A stretch of DNA of 64,000 nucleotides, from positions 248,001 to 312,000 of the forward strand of contig JALNYZ010000003.1 of the NCBI GenBank assembly GCA_023229575.1, read 5' to 3'. Shown here piece by piece: positions 44,478 through 53,360 of this stretch. The notes beneath the pieces were generated by a model that was not told the origin of the DNA, did not search any database, and saw only the letters and a program-made list of their open reading frames with translations. Position numbers and translations under genes: made by a program. Position 1 is the first letter of the stretch; every line of letters begins with the position of its first letter. The DNA is from Prolixibacteraceae bacterium (GTDB lineage: Bacteria > Bacteroidota > Bacteroidia > Bacteroidales > Prolixibacteraceae).

Positions 44478-45137
44478 ATGAACAGAGAAATTCTTCCCGC
44501 CTACCAGGATAAAATTCTCCTGATGAAGAAGCGGATTCTTTTAAGCAAATCCAGGATTTTATTTGAACGGCCTGTTACAATAAAATCACTGGAGGAGGAT
44601 TGGACCATCCATCATAGCGAATGGCAGGCCGAAGAGGGCTGGCTTGTGGGGAGCAACCGTGGAAACTGGCCCGGCATGGCCATTTTGAAACAGGATTTTC
44701 CCGGAAATGTGTTGGTTGAATTTGAAGCGCAAACCCTTCTTCCTTCTTCCCATGATATCAACGTGATGTGGAACGGGGAGTGGCTTCAAAAGGAAGATCG
44801 CAGGGGTCTGGCTTATGTGGCTGGATTACAGGGGTGGTGGACAGGTAAGGTAGGCATTGAGAAGTCAGACCAGTATAAATTCATGGTTGGGACGCCGTTG
44901 CTTCATTTCGAACCGGGGAAACTGTATCAGATCCGGGCAGGAAGCATCGACGGACATTGTTTTATCTTTGCCGATAATCAACTGCTACTGGAAGCAATGG
45001 ATCCTGATCCCATTAATTCAGCAAAATATACAAAGGTGGGATTTGAAGCCTATTGCAGTAAGATACGGATTAGGAATATTGTCATCCGGGAGATTCACTG
45101 GGAGACTATTGAAATGACCTATCAATCTGAATTTTAG
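44478..45137 (+). CDS. LamG/concanavalin-like hypothetical protein
   Basis: A 219-residue soluble beta-sandwich protein (EDWTIHHSEWQAEEGWLVGSN, VLVEFEAQTLLPSSHDINVMWN, YKFMVGTPLLHFEPGKLYQIRAGSID, TKVGFEAYCSKIRIRNIVI). The pattern of a coating-material description followed by curved sheets resembles DUF1961/DUF1080-like carbohydrate-active families. No signal peptide is visible. It lies 47 bases upstream of an exported helical-barrel protein; together they may act on a glycan. Function uncertain. Confidence 0.65.
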   Translation: MNREILPAYQDKILLMKKRILLSKSRILFERPVTIKSLEEDWTIHHSEWQAEEGWLVGSNRGNWPGMAILKQDFPGNVLVEFEAQTLLPSSHDINVMWNGEWLQKEDRRGLAYVAGLQGWWTGKVGIEKSDQYKFMVGTPLLHFEPGKLYQIRAGSIDGHCFIFADNQLLLEAMDPDPINSAKYTKVGFEAYCSKIRIRNIVIREIHWETIEMTYQSEF

Positions 45138-45190
45138 GGCCGGACCGAAGTCATTTTTCAATTGTCAACTACGTACAAATATAATTGATC

Positions 45191-46759
45191 ATGAAAATAT
45201 TTATGGTTGCCATTTGCTGGATGCTGGCATTTGGGACATTTGCCCAGGACAATGCAAAAAAGCTGGGTTATCACGAGATACGGTTGGATGCTAAAGGCAA
45301 CCTGTTGCCATGGTTTTCAACCGATCCGGGAAAGTCATATGACCACATCATCCGCAAAGTTTGGAATTTCTGGAATACCATGCGCAGGGACCCTAACGGT
45401 TTGCCTTACTACATGAACCATCAAATCTGGACCCGCGACAGGGACGAACAGCGTGGAATAGGAGGAGACCAGATCGCAATGGCGCTATCGGCCTGGCGAT
45501 TGCTTTATGGTTATCTGGGCGACGAGCGGATTGTGGATAACATGCGGTTCATGGCCGACTATTACCTAACTCATTCATTAAGTCCAGCCGACAGCAAATG
45601 GCCAAATCTACCATTCCCATACAATACCTTCACCTATTCGGGCATATATGATGGCGACATGATCCTTGGGAAGGGGTTTACCCAGCCCGATAAGGCCGGC
45701 TCCTTCGGAATAGAACTTGTAAACCTTTATAAGATGACCAAAAAACAAGTGTACCTCAATGCCGCGGTTGATATTGCCAATACACTGGCTGAAATGGCAG
45801 TTGTTGGAGATGAAACCCATTCTCCATTGCCATTCAGGGTAAATGTACATATAGGAAAGGTTGGCGTCATCAGGGGAGGTGAAAAGAACGAATTGGCCTA
45901 CAACTATACCTCCAACTGGACAGGCACCTTACAATTGTTCAGTACCCTGGAGTCGCTGGGCGTCGGGAACCGTGAGCAATACCGGAAATCCTTTCAGCTC
46001 ATTCTCTCCTGGATGAAAACTTATCCGCTAAAAAGCAATAAATGGGGCCCTTTTTTTGAAGATGTTGCCGAGTGGTCAGATACACAAATCAATGCGGTCA
46101 CATTTGCAAGGTACATGATGGAAAATCCAAAATTTTTTGATAACGGGACAAGAGATGCCCGGGCTGTGCTCGATTGGGTTTACAAAGAACTTGGCAATGA
46201 CAAATGGTTGAAGCAGGGAGTTCGGGTGGTCAATGAGCAGACCAGCTACAGGATTCCGGGGAATAGTCACACCGCCAGGCAGGGTTCAACGGAATTACTG
46301 TATGCGTTAACAACCGGGGATCAGGTATCAAAGGAGAGGGGCATCAGGCAACTGAACTGGGCGAGCTACATGGTAAACGACGACGGGGAAAGTACCTATC
46401 CCAACAATGAGACCTGGCTGACAGATGGTTATGGTGATTTGGTACGACATTTCCTGCGGGCTATCTCTTATTTCCCGGAGCTCTCGCCCGATGACCAGAA
46501 TCACCTTGTGGGCAGCAGCTCCGTGATCAAAAGAATGGAATACAAGTCTGATCAGATTAAGTATGAGACATTTGATGAACAGTCGGATGAAACATTCCGA
46601 TTAATAACTAAACCAACTTCGATCAGCTTTGGAGAAGAAAGAATTGAATGTTCACCTGGCAGGGCTATTGGAGAAGGTTGGAGCTGGAGTCCTATGGACA
46701 AAGGAGGCATTGTAATTGTTTCACACTTGAAAAACAGGAAGATCACCATTGCGCTGTAA
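45191..46759 (+). CDS. Exported (alpha/alpha)6-barrel-like protein
   Basis: A 522-residue exported protein: signal peptide MKIFMVAICWMLAFGTFAQ, then repeated helical pairs with aromatic and acidic faces (GGDQIAMALSAWRLLYGYLGD, YSGIYDGDMILGKGFTQPDKAGSFGIELVNLYKMT, GTLQLFSTLESLGVG). This layout is like (alpha/alpha)6 glycoside hydrolases and lyases, but I cannot name the family or the catalytic residues. It is probably co-transcribed with the gene before it. Confidence 0.65.
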   Translation: MKIFMVAICWMLAFGTFAQDNAKKLGYHEIRLDAKGNLLPWFSTDPGKSYDHIIRKVWNFWNTMRRDPNGLPYYMNHQIWTRDRDEQRGIGGDQIAMALSAWRLLYGYLGDERIVDNMRFMADYYLTHSLSPADSKWPNLPFPYNTFTYSGIYDGDMILGKGFTQPDKAGSFGIELVNLYKMTKKQVYLNAAVDIANTLAEMAVVGDETHSPLPFRVNVHIGKVGVIRGGEKNELAYNYTSNWTGTLQLFSTLESLGVGNREQYRKSFQLILSWMKTYPLKSNKWGPFFEDVAEWSDTQINAVTFARYMMENPKFFDNGTRDARAVLDWVYKELGNDKWLKQGVRVVNEQTSYRIPGNSHTARQGSTELLYALTTGDQVSKERGIRQLNWASYMVNDDGESTYPNNETWLTDGYGDLVRHFLRAISYFPELSPDDQNHLVGSSSVIKRMEYKSDQIKYETFDEQSDETFRLITKPTSISFGEERIECSPGRAIGEGWSWSPMDKGGIVIVSHLKNRKITIAL

Positions 46760-46882
46760 TGCAGAGCGCCCTTTTGTAGTAGATCTTCCGGCGCACGCCT
46801 TGCATGACCAGGGCAATTTGTATCGGCGTACCAACATTTGGAAGAACGGTCCAAAGCAAACATTTGTCACAATAAATTTCGT

Positions 46883-46890
46883 TAGATTTG
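46883..46890 (+). promoter_or_regulatory. -7 promoter box of LTA-synthase-like gene
   Basis: TAGATTTG (TAnnTTTG), with a TTTG at 46863-46866, 16 bases upstream (slightly short spacer). The ATG follows at 46922. Confidence 0.55.
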
Positions 46891-46921
46891 TCATTTTTAG
46901 ATAAAGGAAATTGGGGAAGAA

Positions 46922-48862
46922 ATGATGAATCTGAAAGAGATGATGGCTAAACGGCGGAGTGCACTCCCGATGCTGATCTGGAGATTGTCATTTGTTTTTC
47001 TGCTTTTCTCATTGCAACGGTTGCTCTTCTTTCTGTTCAACAGCAGCTATTTCCCGCAAATGTCGAAGTTACATCTTGGGGAATTGATGCTGTCCGGATT
47101 AAAATTTGATCTCACTGCAGTTTTGTACATCAACAGTCTTTACATTCTCCTGATGCTTTTTCCCGTCAGGATAAAGTATCGCCTTCCTTACAAGAAGGCG
47201 GCTAAAATTCTATTTTTCGTAACCAATGGCATTGCCTTTGCGGCCAATTTTATTGATGTGGTCTACTTTCGGTACATCCTGAGAAGAAGCGATTTCAGTG
47301 TTTTTGCAGAATTTAAACACGAGTCGCAAATTTGGAAAATCGGACTTGTCGGACTGGCACAATACTGGTACCTGGTTTTAATTTTGGCCGGAATGCTGTT
47401 CTTTGTATGGTTGATCTATGGCGACCACAAAAGCAGTGGCAAGAATCGTTCGAACCTGATTTTTTATATGGTCTCTGCAATCACCCTGGTATTCTGCGCA
47501 GGATTAACCGTTGCAGGAATGAGGGGCGGATTTACCGGAACAACGCGGCCAATCACCATCAGCAATGCCATCGAAAGGGTTCAGAGACCAATCGAATCGG
47601 CTATTGTGCTCAATACCCCTTTCTCCATTATTCGGACCATCAACGCAAAGACCTTTGAAGAGGTAAAGTTTTTTGAAGAGAAGGAGGCCGAGCAGATTTA
47701 TACCCCGGTTCACAGCGGTTATCCTTCAGGAAGTTTCAAGCCGATGAACGTGGTGGTGCTGATTCTTGAAAGTTTTACAAAGGAGGTTGTCGGTTCGTTG
47801 AACAGGGATTTGGAGGGGGGGCATTACAAGGGATATACCCCATTTCTCGACTCTTTGATCCACGTTAGTTATACCTGGAAATATTCGTTCGCCAATGGGG
47901 TCAAATCCATTGATGCCATTCCGTCGGTTATTGCCGGAGTGCCTTCGCTGGTCCAGCCTTTTGTATTGTCGCGATACTCGCTGAACGAAATGGAGGGTCT
48001 GGCAGCTACCTTAAAAAAGAAGGGATACGATGCCGGGTTTTTCCATGGCGCCCCAAATGGTTCGATGGGATTTGACGCCATTACCCACATGCTCTCCATC
48101 CAAAAATACTTTGGACAGAATGAGTATGGCCATAAAGGGGACTCCGATGGGTTTTGGGGTATCCCGGATGAGCTTTTTCTGAACTATTGTGCCAAAAATT
48201 TTGGTCGGTTGAAAGAACCGTTTTTCGCATCCGTCTTTACGCTCTCCTCGCATCATCCCTATATTTTGCCAAAAAAATATGAGAACAGCTTTAAAGGAGG
48301 TCCAATGCCACTTTACAAATGTATCGAATACAGCGACTTCTCCCTGAGGGAATTTTTCAGGGAGGCCTCCAAACAACCCTGGTACAAAAACACATTATTT
48401 GTGCTTACTGCCGATCATTCACTGCCCTCCAACGACCACAAGGAGTACATCACTTCTACCGGCCTCTTTTCCATTCCTGTGATCTTCCATCAGCCGAACA
48501 GCAACCTGGTGGGGATGGATTCAACCCTTATGCAGCAAATCGACATCTTTCCAACCGTCATGGGCTACCTGAAATACGATGCACCCTTTTTCGCTTTCGG
48601 AAGTGATCGGTTCTCCCCAACAGAGCACTCTTTTACTGTCAATTACGTAAATGGTTGTTACCAGTTTATGGAGGATGATTATCTCATTCAATCGGATGGG
48701 AAAAACCTGCTGGCAGCATACCGTTTCAAGACCGACCCTCATTACCGGCACAATCTGGCCGCAGCCGGGGATTCCCTTGTAAACACACACTTTCGAAGAT
48801 TCAAGGCTTTCCTGCAGCAATACAACAACAGGATGGTGGAGAATAGGCTGACGATAAAATGA
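46922..48862 (+). CDS. LTA synthase family sulfatase-fold membrane protein
   Basis: A 646-residue protein: five N-terminal membrane spans (first ~200 residues), then an alkaline-phosphatase-superfamily domain. Metal and nucleophile region VVVLILESFTKEVVGSLN, GVPSLVQPFVLSRYS, FTLSSHHPYILP and LTADHSLPSNDHKEYI (Asp/His metal ligands) are present. Family members transfer phosphoglycerol or phosphoethanolamine to envelope glycans; Bacteroidota lack lipoteichoic acid, so the acceptor is likely another lipid or sugar. Confidence 0.9.
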   Translation: MMNLKEMMAKRRSALPMLIWRLSFVFLLFSLQRLLFFLFNSSYFPQMSKLHLGELMLSGLKFDLTAVLYINSLYILLMLFPVRIKYRLPYKKAAKILFFVTNGIAFAANFIDVVYFRYILRRSDFSVFAEFKHESQIWKIGLVGLAQYWYLVLILAGMLFFVWLIYGDHKSSGKNRSNLIFYMVSAITLVFCAGLTVAGMRGGFTGTTRPITISNAIERVQRPIESAIVLNTPFSIIRTINAKTFEEVKFFEEKEAEQIYTPVHSGYPSGSFKPMNVVVLILESFTKEVVGSLNRDLEGGHYKGYTPFLDSLIHVSYTWKYSFANGVKSIDAIPSVIAGVPSLVQPFVLSRYSLNEMEGLAATLKKKGYDAGFFHGAPNGSMGFDAITHMLSIQKYFGQNEYGHKGDSDGFWGIPDELFLNYCAKNFGRLKEPFFASVFTLSSHHPYILPKKYENSFKGGPMPLYKCIEYSDFSLREFFREASKQPWYKNTLFVLTADHSLPSNDHKEYITSTGLFSIPVIFHQPNSNLVGMDSTLMQQIDIFPTVMGYLKYDAPFFAFGSDRFSPTEHSFTVNYVNGCYQFMEDDYLIQSDGKNLLAAYRFKTDPHYRHNLAAAGDSLVNTHFRRFKAFLQQYNNRMVENRLTIK

Positions 48863-49090
48863 TGTGATGATGTGATGATGTGAAGATGAGTTAATGTGGA
48901 AATTGGGAAATGTGAAAATTTTGAGGGGACGATTTGAGCATTGAAAAAATGAGGTCGGCCTCCTTACGGATCCCGATGGTCATGATTGTCCTAAGAGTTG
49001 AAAATGGATATTGAAACATTTTCATGGCAATAGAAGTAAGAATTGATGTGTGAATACATTAACAATCTGGGAATGAGCTTAAAATTTAAC

Positions 49091-50023
49091 ATGCCTATGA
49101 TTCGAAAATTTGGATTTGGCTTGATGCTATTGGCGCTTCATGTGTCAGGCTGCCAGCCCGATCCTGTTGTAGAGACGATTCCCGCCGGCGGGTTCAGTTT
49201 TTTTGTGGTTTCGGACATGGGCTCTACGGGTCCCTACCGTGAAGATTCGGTTGCCCATACTGTGAACAGTATGTCAAAGATTATTCACCCCAAATTTGTA
49301 ATCAACCAGGGGGATTTTTTTCACGATCAGGGAGTGAAAGATGTACACGATTCGCTGTGGGGCGCACAGTTTGAACGGATGTTTACTGCCCCTGAGTTGA
49401 ATGTAAAGTGGTATTCCATCATCGGGAACCACGAGTACATCGGCAATCCCCAGGCGTTGGTCGACTATTCCAAAGTCAGTTCAAGATGGACCATGCCTGC
49501 CCGGAATTATACATTTGTCCAGCAGGTCGACAGCGCGACCACCATCCGCTTTGTGATGATCGATACCTCCCCTTTCCTTTATTCATATCACCGTGACGCA
49601 AAATACCACGAAGTGAATTTGCAGGACCCTGACAAAACAGTGGCTTTTGCTGACAGTGTACTGGCGCAATCGCACGAGACCTGGAAGGTGGTTATAGGCC
49701 ATCACCCCATCTATACCTCCGATTTTAACCATGGAATTACCTACGAGCTCATCGGGGAGATAGAACCTTTGCTTAAGAAATACCATGTGGATTTTTACCT
49801 CAATGGCCATGTGCATAAATTCGAACACCTCAGTCGGGATGGTATCGACTACATGATTACCTCCACCGGCGTAAAACCACGTTGGTCAAACCCCTGGTTC
49901 TTCACCCGCTATGTAAAAAAATCGTTGGGATTTACTGTCTGCCATGTTGATTCAAAGGAGTTCTCCTTCTTCTTTGTCAATGAGAAGGGAGAGACGCTTT
50001 ATTCCTACCGGAGGAAGAAATGA
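49091..50023 (+). CDS. Purple-acid-phosphatase-like metallophosphoesterase lipoprotein
   Basis: A 310-residue lipoprotein: signal ending LALHVSGC, then the dimetal phosphoesterase motifs VSDMGSTG, INQGDFFHD, IIGNHEYIG, VIGHHPIYTSD and LNGHVHKFEH. The order and spacing resemble tartrate-resistant acid phosphatases. The start is at 49091 or 49097; upstream frame codons (from 49043) would spoil the signal. Located in the envelope. Confidence 0.85.
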   Translation: MPMIRKFGFGLMLLALHVSGCQPDPVVETIPAGGFSFFVVSDMGSTGPYREDSVAHTVNSMSKIIHPKFVINQGDFFHDQGVKDVHDSLWGAQFERMFTAPELNVKWYSIIGNHEYIGNPQALVDYSKVSSRWTMPARNYTFVQQVDSATTIRFVMIDTSPFLYSYHRDAKYHEVNLQDPDKTVAFADSVLAQSHETWKVVIGHHPIYTSDFNHGITYELIGEIEPLLKKYHVDFYLNGHVHKFEHLSRDGIDYMITSTGVKPRWSNPWFFTRYVKKSLGFTVCHVDSKEFSFFFVNEKGETLYSYRRKK

Positions 50024-50172
50024 CGGAGGGGAACGGAATCGATTGATGGACATGGAGACATTGGAACTTGGAGCCATCAGACAGTATTGTTCTATTTTTT
50101 TGAAACCAGATGAAAGCACTTACAAATATAAAAATGGATTCAGAATTTCTATATTTGTAAAAACTTATTGTT

Positions 50173-50388
50173 ATGGATGCACTTTTTGTTACGCCAAAGA
50201 ATAAAGAATCAATCCCATTTTTAAAACAATTGTTGAAAAGCCTCAATATTGTTGAAAGTGTTGAAGTAGTGAAGTCCCCGGGTAGTCGGACCCGGAAAAG
50301 TATTGAATCAGGACTTAAAGATGTGAATGACATTATGTCAGGTAAGAAGAAGGGCAAAACCCTTAACCAACTCCTGAATGAAGGTTGA
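50173..50388 (+). CDS. Antitoxin-like small protein
   Basis: A 71-residue protein (MDALFVTPKNKESIPFLKQLLKSLNIVESVEVV...) with a beta-helix start and a Lys/Ser-rich tail. Its stop overlaps the start of a RelE-like gene by 11 bases, which marks it as the antitoxin half of a toxin-antitoxin pair. Confidence 0.78.
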   Translation: MDALFVTPKNKESIPFLKQLLKSLNIVESVEVVKSPGSRTRKSIESGLKDVNDIMSGKKKGKTLNQLLNEG

Positions 50389-50716
50389 AATTATTACCAC
50401 CCCAACGTTTGACCGGGAGTTTAAGCGTCTAAAGAAAAAGTATAGTTCTCTTCCGGGAGACTTGGCGATTTTTGAAAGTGAACTCCTGGATAATTCTAAT
50501 ATCGGGGTTGATTTAGGTGGAAATATCCGAAAGGTAAGAGTTGCAGTAAAGTCCAAAAACAAAGGGAAAAGAGGAGGAGTCAGGGTTATAACCTACTCTT
50601 TAATTTTAAGATTGACCGACAAAACCATATTCCTGATTACCCTTTTTGATAAAAGTGAAAAGGAAAATATTTCAGACGCAGAAATCAAACAAATAATTCA
50701 GAAAATTGGATACTGA
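50378..50716 (+). CDS. RelE/ParE-like toxin
   Basis: A 112-residue basic protein of the RelE/ParE superfamily: TPTFDREFKRLKKKYSSLPGDLAIFESELLDN, VRVAVKSKNKGKRGGVRVITYSL and late LLITLFDKSEKENI. The KGKRGGxRVI stretch is typical of the RelE-like subgroup that pairs with small antitoxins in Bacteroidota. It probably cleaves mRNA or poisons gyrase. Confidence 0.87.
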   Translation: MKVEIITTPTFDREFKRLKKKYSSLPGDLAIFESELLDNSNIGVDLGGNIRKVRVAVKSKNKGKRGGVRVITYSLILRLTDKTIFLITLFDKSEKENISDAEIKQIIQKIGY

Positions 50717-50797
50717 TCTTTCCGGTTAGAACGTTATATCACAGTGATGATATCCTGTCTAACTTTGAGATATACATCACATTAACACAAACTAAGG

Positions 50798-50844
50798 GTT
50801 GTGATTTGCTTTCAAATTGTATCTTTGACTTACTGATAAACACC
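50798..50844 (+). CRISPR. Single type II-C-like CRISPR repeat, degenerate
   Basis: A 47-base unit beginning GTTGTGATTTGCTTTC and containing TATCTTTG, as in the long type II-C repeats of Bacteroidota as I remember them; its last third (after TTTGAC) departs from the usual ending. No second copy and no spacer were seen. TATCTTTG (50820-50827) fits TAnnTTTG, so the repeat also carries a promoter box. An upstream TAACTTTG (50760-50767) could also start transcription. Confidence 0.8.
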
Positions 50845-50925
50845 GCCAGGCAGAAAGCAAATCACAATAAGGATTATTCCGTTGTGAAAACATTTAAAGT
50901 GGCCGCGCAAGCGGTCGCTTTCGTT
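50833..50925 (+). ncRNA. Orphan tracrRNA (type II-C-like)
   Basis: Anti-repeat GAAAGCAAATCACAA (50853-50867) is the exact reverse complement of the first part of the repeat just upstream (TTGTGATTTGCTTTC, 50799-50813). It is followed by AAGGATTATTCC, a nexus hairpin, GTTGTGAAAACATTT, and a 10-bp hairpin AAGTGGCCGC-GCAA-GCGGTCGCTT (50897-50920; two G-U pairs, GNRA loop). This order of anti-repeat, nexus and terminator hairpin is the tracrRNA plan used by Cas9. No cas9 lies in the window. The start near 50833 is inferred from the -7 box inside the repeat. Confidence 0.8.
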
Positions 50926-51315
50926 ATATATAGGGGAATTTTATATCGTGTGGTTTTTATCGGTTTAGGTAAATATATGTTAGGTCAATAGTTTATCATG
51001 TGTAAGTCTGTTGAAGAAAACTCACTTAAAAGTAATCAAATAAATTTAAAAGACAATTTGACTACCAGTTATTTAACAGTGTGTTTTTGATTTTTATGAA
51101 TCTTGGCCCAATGAGCATGCAAGTTAAGACCACATGCAATAACCTACAGGATTGTTAGCCAAATTGATTATCCATTCGAGCCGATCACGGATCAATTGCT
51201 TCGAGTTGAGGATTTTAATCTGCAACTACTTGAGGTATTTGGATTTAAAGGTAATTCTTCTTACTGTTCACTTTCCAATAAACCAAAGACTGCAACGGGG
51301 ATCAATTCTTGGTTT
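50926..51315. other. Intergenic, with a coding-like fragment
   Basis: No intact gene. A short forward frame (about 51124-51310) reads LRPHAITYRIVSQIDYPFEP... and looks like a piece of a former protein gene, but I cannot assign it. It ends inside the reverse-strand hicA frame. This could be scar sequence of the genes once linked to the tracrRNA or cas4. Confidence 0.4.
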
Positions 51316-51555
51316 TTAAAACAGTCCATCAATAACTTCTTGTTTAGAAATTCCTAAATGCATTGCCACATCTGTAAGTATGGCATTTAGGGTTCCTATT
51401 TTTAAAGGATCGTGGTTGGGGATGGTAATGTGGTGTTGTCCGTTTTGTTGGGTAGTTAACCGGATATGGCTTCCAGTCTGCCTTGTAGGTTCGTAGCCAA
51501 ACTTATAAAGCGCTTTAATAAGATCTGAAGCATCAATATCCCGAGGCAGTTTTAT
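51316..51555 (-). pseudogene. hicA: HicA-like toxin, start codon apparently lost
   Basis: A 79-residue frame (xKLPRDIDASDLIKALYKFGYE...TGSHIRLT...HITIPNHDPL) with the catalytic-type His in GSHIRL, clearly HicA. The codon before KLPRD is ATA, and no ATG, GTG or TTG occurs in frame upstream before the overlap with hicB. The overlap reads ATAA where ATGA would be usual: a single G-to-A change removes the toxin start but keeps the antitoxin stop. Translation from ATA would be unusual. Confidence 0.75.
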
Positions 51556-51758
51556 AAAACAAATGTTTCTTCGCGGGTAACATGCAAATGAACATAGGTA
51601 GGCATTTCTTCTTCAACAAAATGGCAACGCACTGCATCGGATATCATATGGCGAAGTTCCTCCATGGTTTCACCCTCGGTGATGATGGATTGATTGACAG
51701 CTCGGGCAAAATAGCCGCCGTCCTGAGATTCTTCAACTATGAAAACGATCTCTTTCAT
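51552..51758 (-). CDS. hicB: HicB-like antitoxin
   Basis: A 68-residue protein (MKEIVFIVEESQDGGYFARAVNQSIITEGETMEEL...) of the HicB type, with partly degraded RNase-H-like fold and no clear DNA-binding domain. An upstream ATG at 51788 lies beyond the promoter box and is rejected. It precedes hicA in the same direction. Confidence 0.85.
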   Translation of the reverse strand: MKEIVFIVEESQDGGYFARAVNQSIITEGETMEELRHMISDAVRCHFVEEEMPTYVHLHVTREETFVL

Positions 51759-51775
51759 TTTGTTATGATTTAATG

Positions 51776-51783
51776 CAAAAGTA
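51776..51783 (-). promoter_or_regulatory. -7 promoter box of hicBA
   Basis: On the reverse strand TACTTTTG (TAnnTTTG) lies 18 bases before the hicB ATG, in the divergent gap with cas4. Confidence 0.6.
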
Positions 51784-51801
51784 ATCAAATCATAAATAAA
51801 A

Positions 51802-52485
51802 ATGTACTCCGATGACGATCTTTTAATGCTCTCTGGTATTCAGCATATTGCTTTTTGTGAGCGGCAATGGGCATTGATACACATTGAGCAGCAATGGGCC
51901 GAAAATATGCGAACAGTTGAGGGGAACCACATGCACGAGCGGGTTGACGACCCTTTTGCAGGCGAAGTGCGCGGAAGTGTTATTACCCTGAGGTCTGTTT
52001 CATTGGTTTCGTACCGGTTAGGATTGTATGGTGTGGCTGATGTGGTTGAGTTTATCCGGTCTGAAAATGGCGAAGGGATTGGGTTGGAAGGCTATCCGGG
52101 TAAATGGCAACCCGTGCCTGTTGAATACAAACGTGGAAAGCCCAAGCCCGATGAACGCGACGAGGTACAACTTTGTGCCCAGGCCATTTGTCTCGAAGAG
52201 ATCTACAATGCCACAGACGATTTTAACTTGATAATAAGCACTGGATATTTGTTTTATGGAGAAACCCGGCACCGCCATGAAGTTATTTTTAGTCAGGAAC
52301 TCAGAAACAGAGTTGAATCTTATGCCCGACGAATGCATGAACTTTTTGAAACCGGCACTACTCCATTGGCAATTTATAAAACGCATTGTAAAGCATGTTC
52401 GTTGGTCGAACTCTGTAATCCCAAGGCTTTCTGTAACCCACGGAAGGTAAACGATTACCTTGAAAATGCATTAGAAACAGACTGA
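51802..52485 (+). CDS. cas4: Cas4 exonuclease (type I-C like)
   Basis: A 227-residue RecB-like nuclease that trims spacer precursors during CRISPR adaptation. Four cysteines for the Fe-S cluster are present: Cys19 and Cys196, Cys199 and Cys205 (HCKACSLVELC). Nuclease motifs are visible as MHERVDD, YGVADVVEF and VPVEYKRGKPKP (Asp and Glu-x-Lys). The protein looks intact. It normally belongs to a type I-C operon downstream of cas3, cas5, cas8c and cas7, none of which is here. Confidence 0.93.
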   Translation: MYSDDDLLMLSGIQHIAFCERQWALIHIEQQWAENMRTVEGNHMHERVDDPFAGEVRGSVITLRSVSLVSYRLGLYGVADVVEFIRSENGEGIGLEGYPGKWQPVPVEYKRGKPKPDERDEVQLCAQAICLEEIYNATDDFNLIISTGYLFYGETRHRHEVIFSQELRNRVESYARRMHELFETGTTPLAIYKTHCKACSLVELCNPKAFCNPRKVNDYLENALETD

Positions 52486-52489
52486 TCAG

Positions 52490-53346
52490 ATGAGAAAATT
52501 GTTGAATACACTTTATGTAACAACGCCTGAATCGTATCTGGCGAAAGATGGTGAAAATGTGGTGATTAGGCTCGACGACAAAGAGAAATTCAGGATGCCC
52601 ATCCACAATATCGAAGGAATTGTCTGTTTCGGTTATATGGGTGCAAGTCCTGGTTTGATGCATTTGTGTGCCGAACAGTATTGCAGCGTTCGTTTCGTGA
52701 ACAAAATACCGGAAAAAACCTGGCTGAGCTGGAATCATCCATTCAATTGCTGGCATTGAAGCAAAAGCAAGTTCTGCGAACATCTTCGGCTGATGTTTTG
52801 CGTGGAGTTGAAGGCGAAGCAGCACAGGGCTATTTTGGCGTATTTGATCAATTGATCCTTACTCAAAAGGAAGATTTTTTCATGAAAGGCCGAAATCGAC
52901 GACCTCCAAAAGATAATGTAAACGCACTGCTCTCCTTTGTTTATACGCTTTTAATGCACGAAGTACGGGCAGCATTGGAAAGTGTTGGCCTCGATCCCTG
53001 TGTTGGATTTTTCCATACAGATCGGCCTGGACGGGCAAGTTTGGCCCTCGATATGATGGAAGAATTCCGGCCTTATCTGGCCGACAGGCTTGTTTTATCG
53101 CTAATCAATCGGAAACAGGTAAGCAAACGTTGTTTTAAAGGAAATGAGGTGGGGGGAATTCTGATGACGGACGATACACGCAAAGATGTTATAGCTGCCT
53201 GGCAGAAACGGAAACAGGAAGAAATACACCATCCGTATTTGCAAACCGCAATTCCGGTTGGGTTATTGCCGTATGCACAAGCTTTGCTTATGGCGCGGTT
53301 TATAAGAGGAGATATAGATAATTATCCGGTTTTTGTAAACAAATAG
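52490..53346 (+). pseudogene. cas1: Cas1 integrase, broken by an internal deletion
   Basis: The first frame (52490-52759) gives MRKLLNTLYVTTPESYLAKDGENVVIRLDD...GASPGLMHLCAEQ, the Cas1 N-terminal domain; it then stops. The rest continues in another frame as CRTVLQRSFREQ...GVEGEAAQGYFGVFDQL...GFFHTDRPGRASLALDMMEEF...LMARFIRG, with the catalytic Glu, His and Asp all retained. Compared with I-C Cas1 (~343 residues) about 65 residues between CAE and NCRTVLQ are missing, and the total length (857 bases) is not a multiple of three. The sequence TGCCGAACAG at the junction fits both sides, so a deletion between short repeats is likely. Spacer integration should be impossible. Confidence 0.92.
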
Positions 53347-53360
53347 ATAATCCGAAGCTT

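Noticed and set aside
50806..50991. 61-residue forward frame
   Set aside because: It runs through the repeat, anti-repeat and hairpin of the tracrRNA; the structure explains the sequence better than a protein does.
50717..51801. A hidden cas9 or cas3 fragment
   Set aside because: The only coding-like piece (about 51124-51310) shows no RuvC, HNH or helicase motif, so no Cas assignment can be supported.
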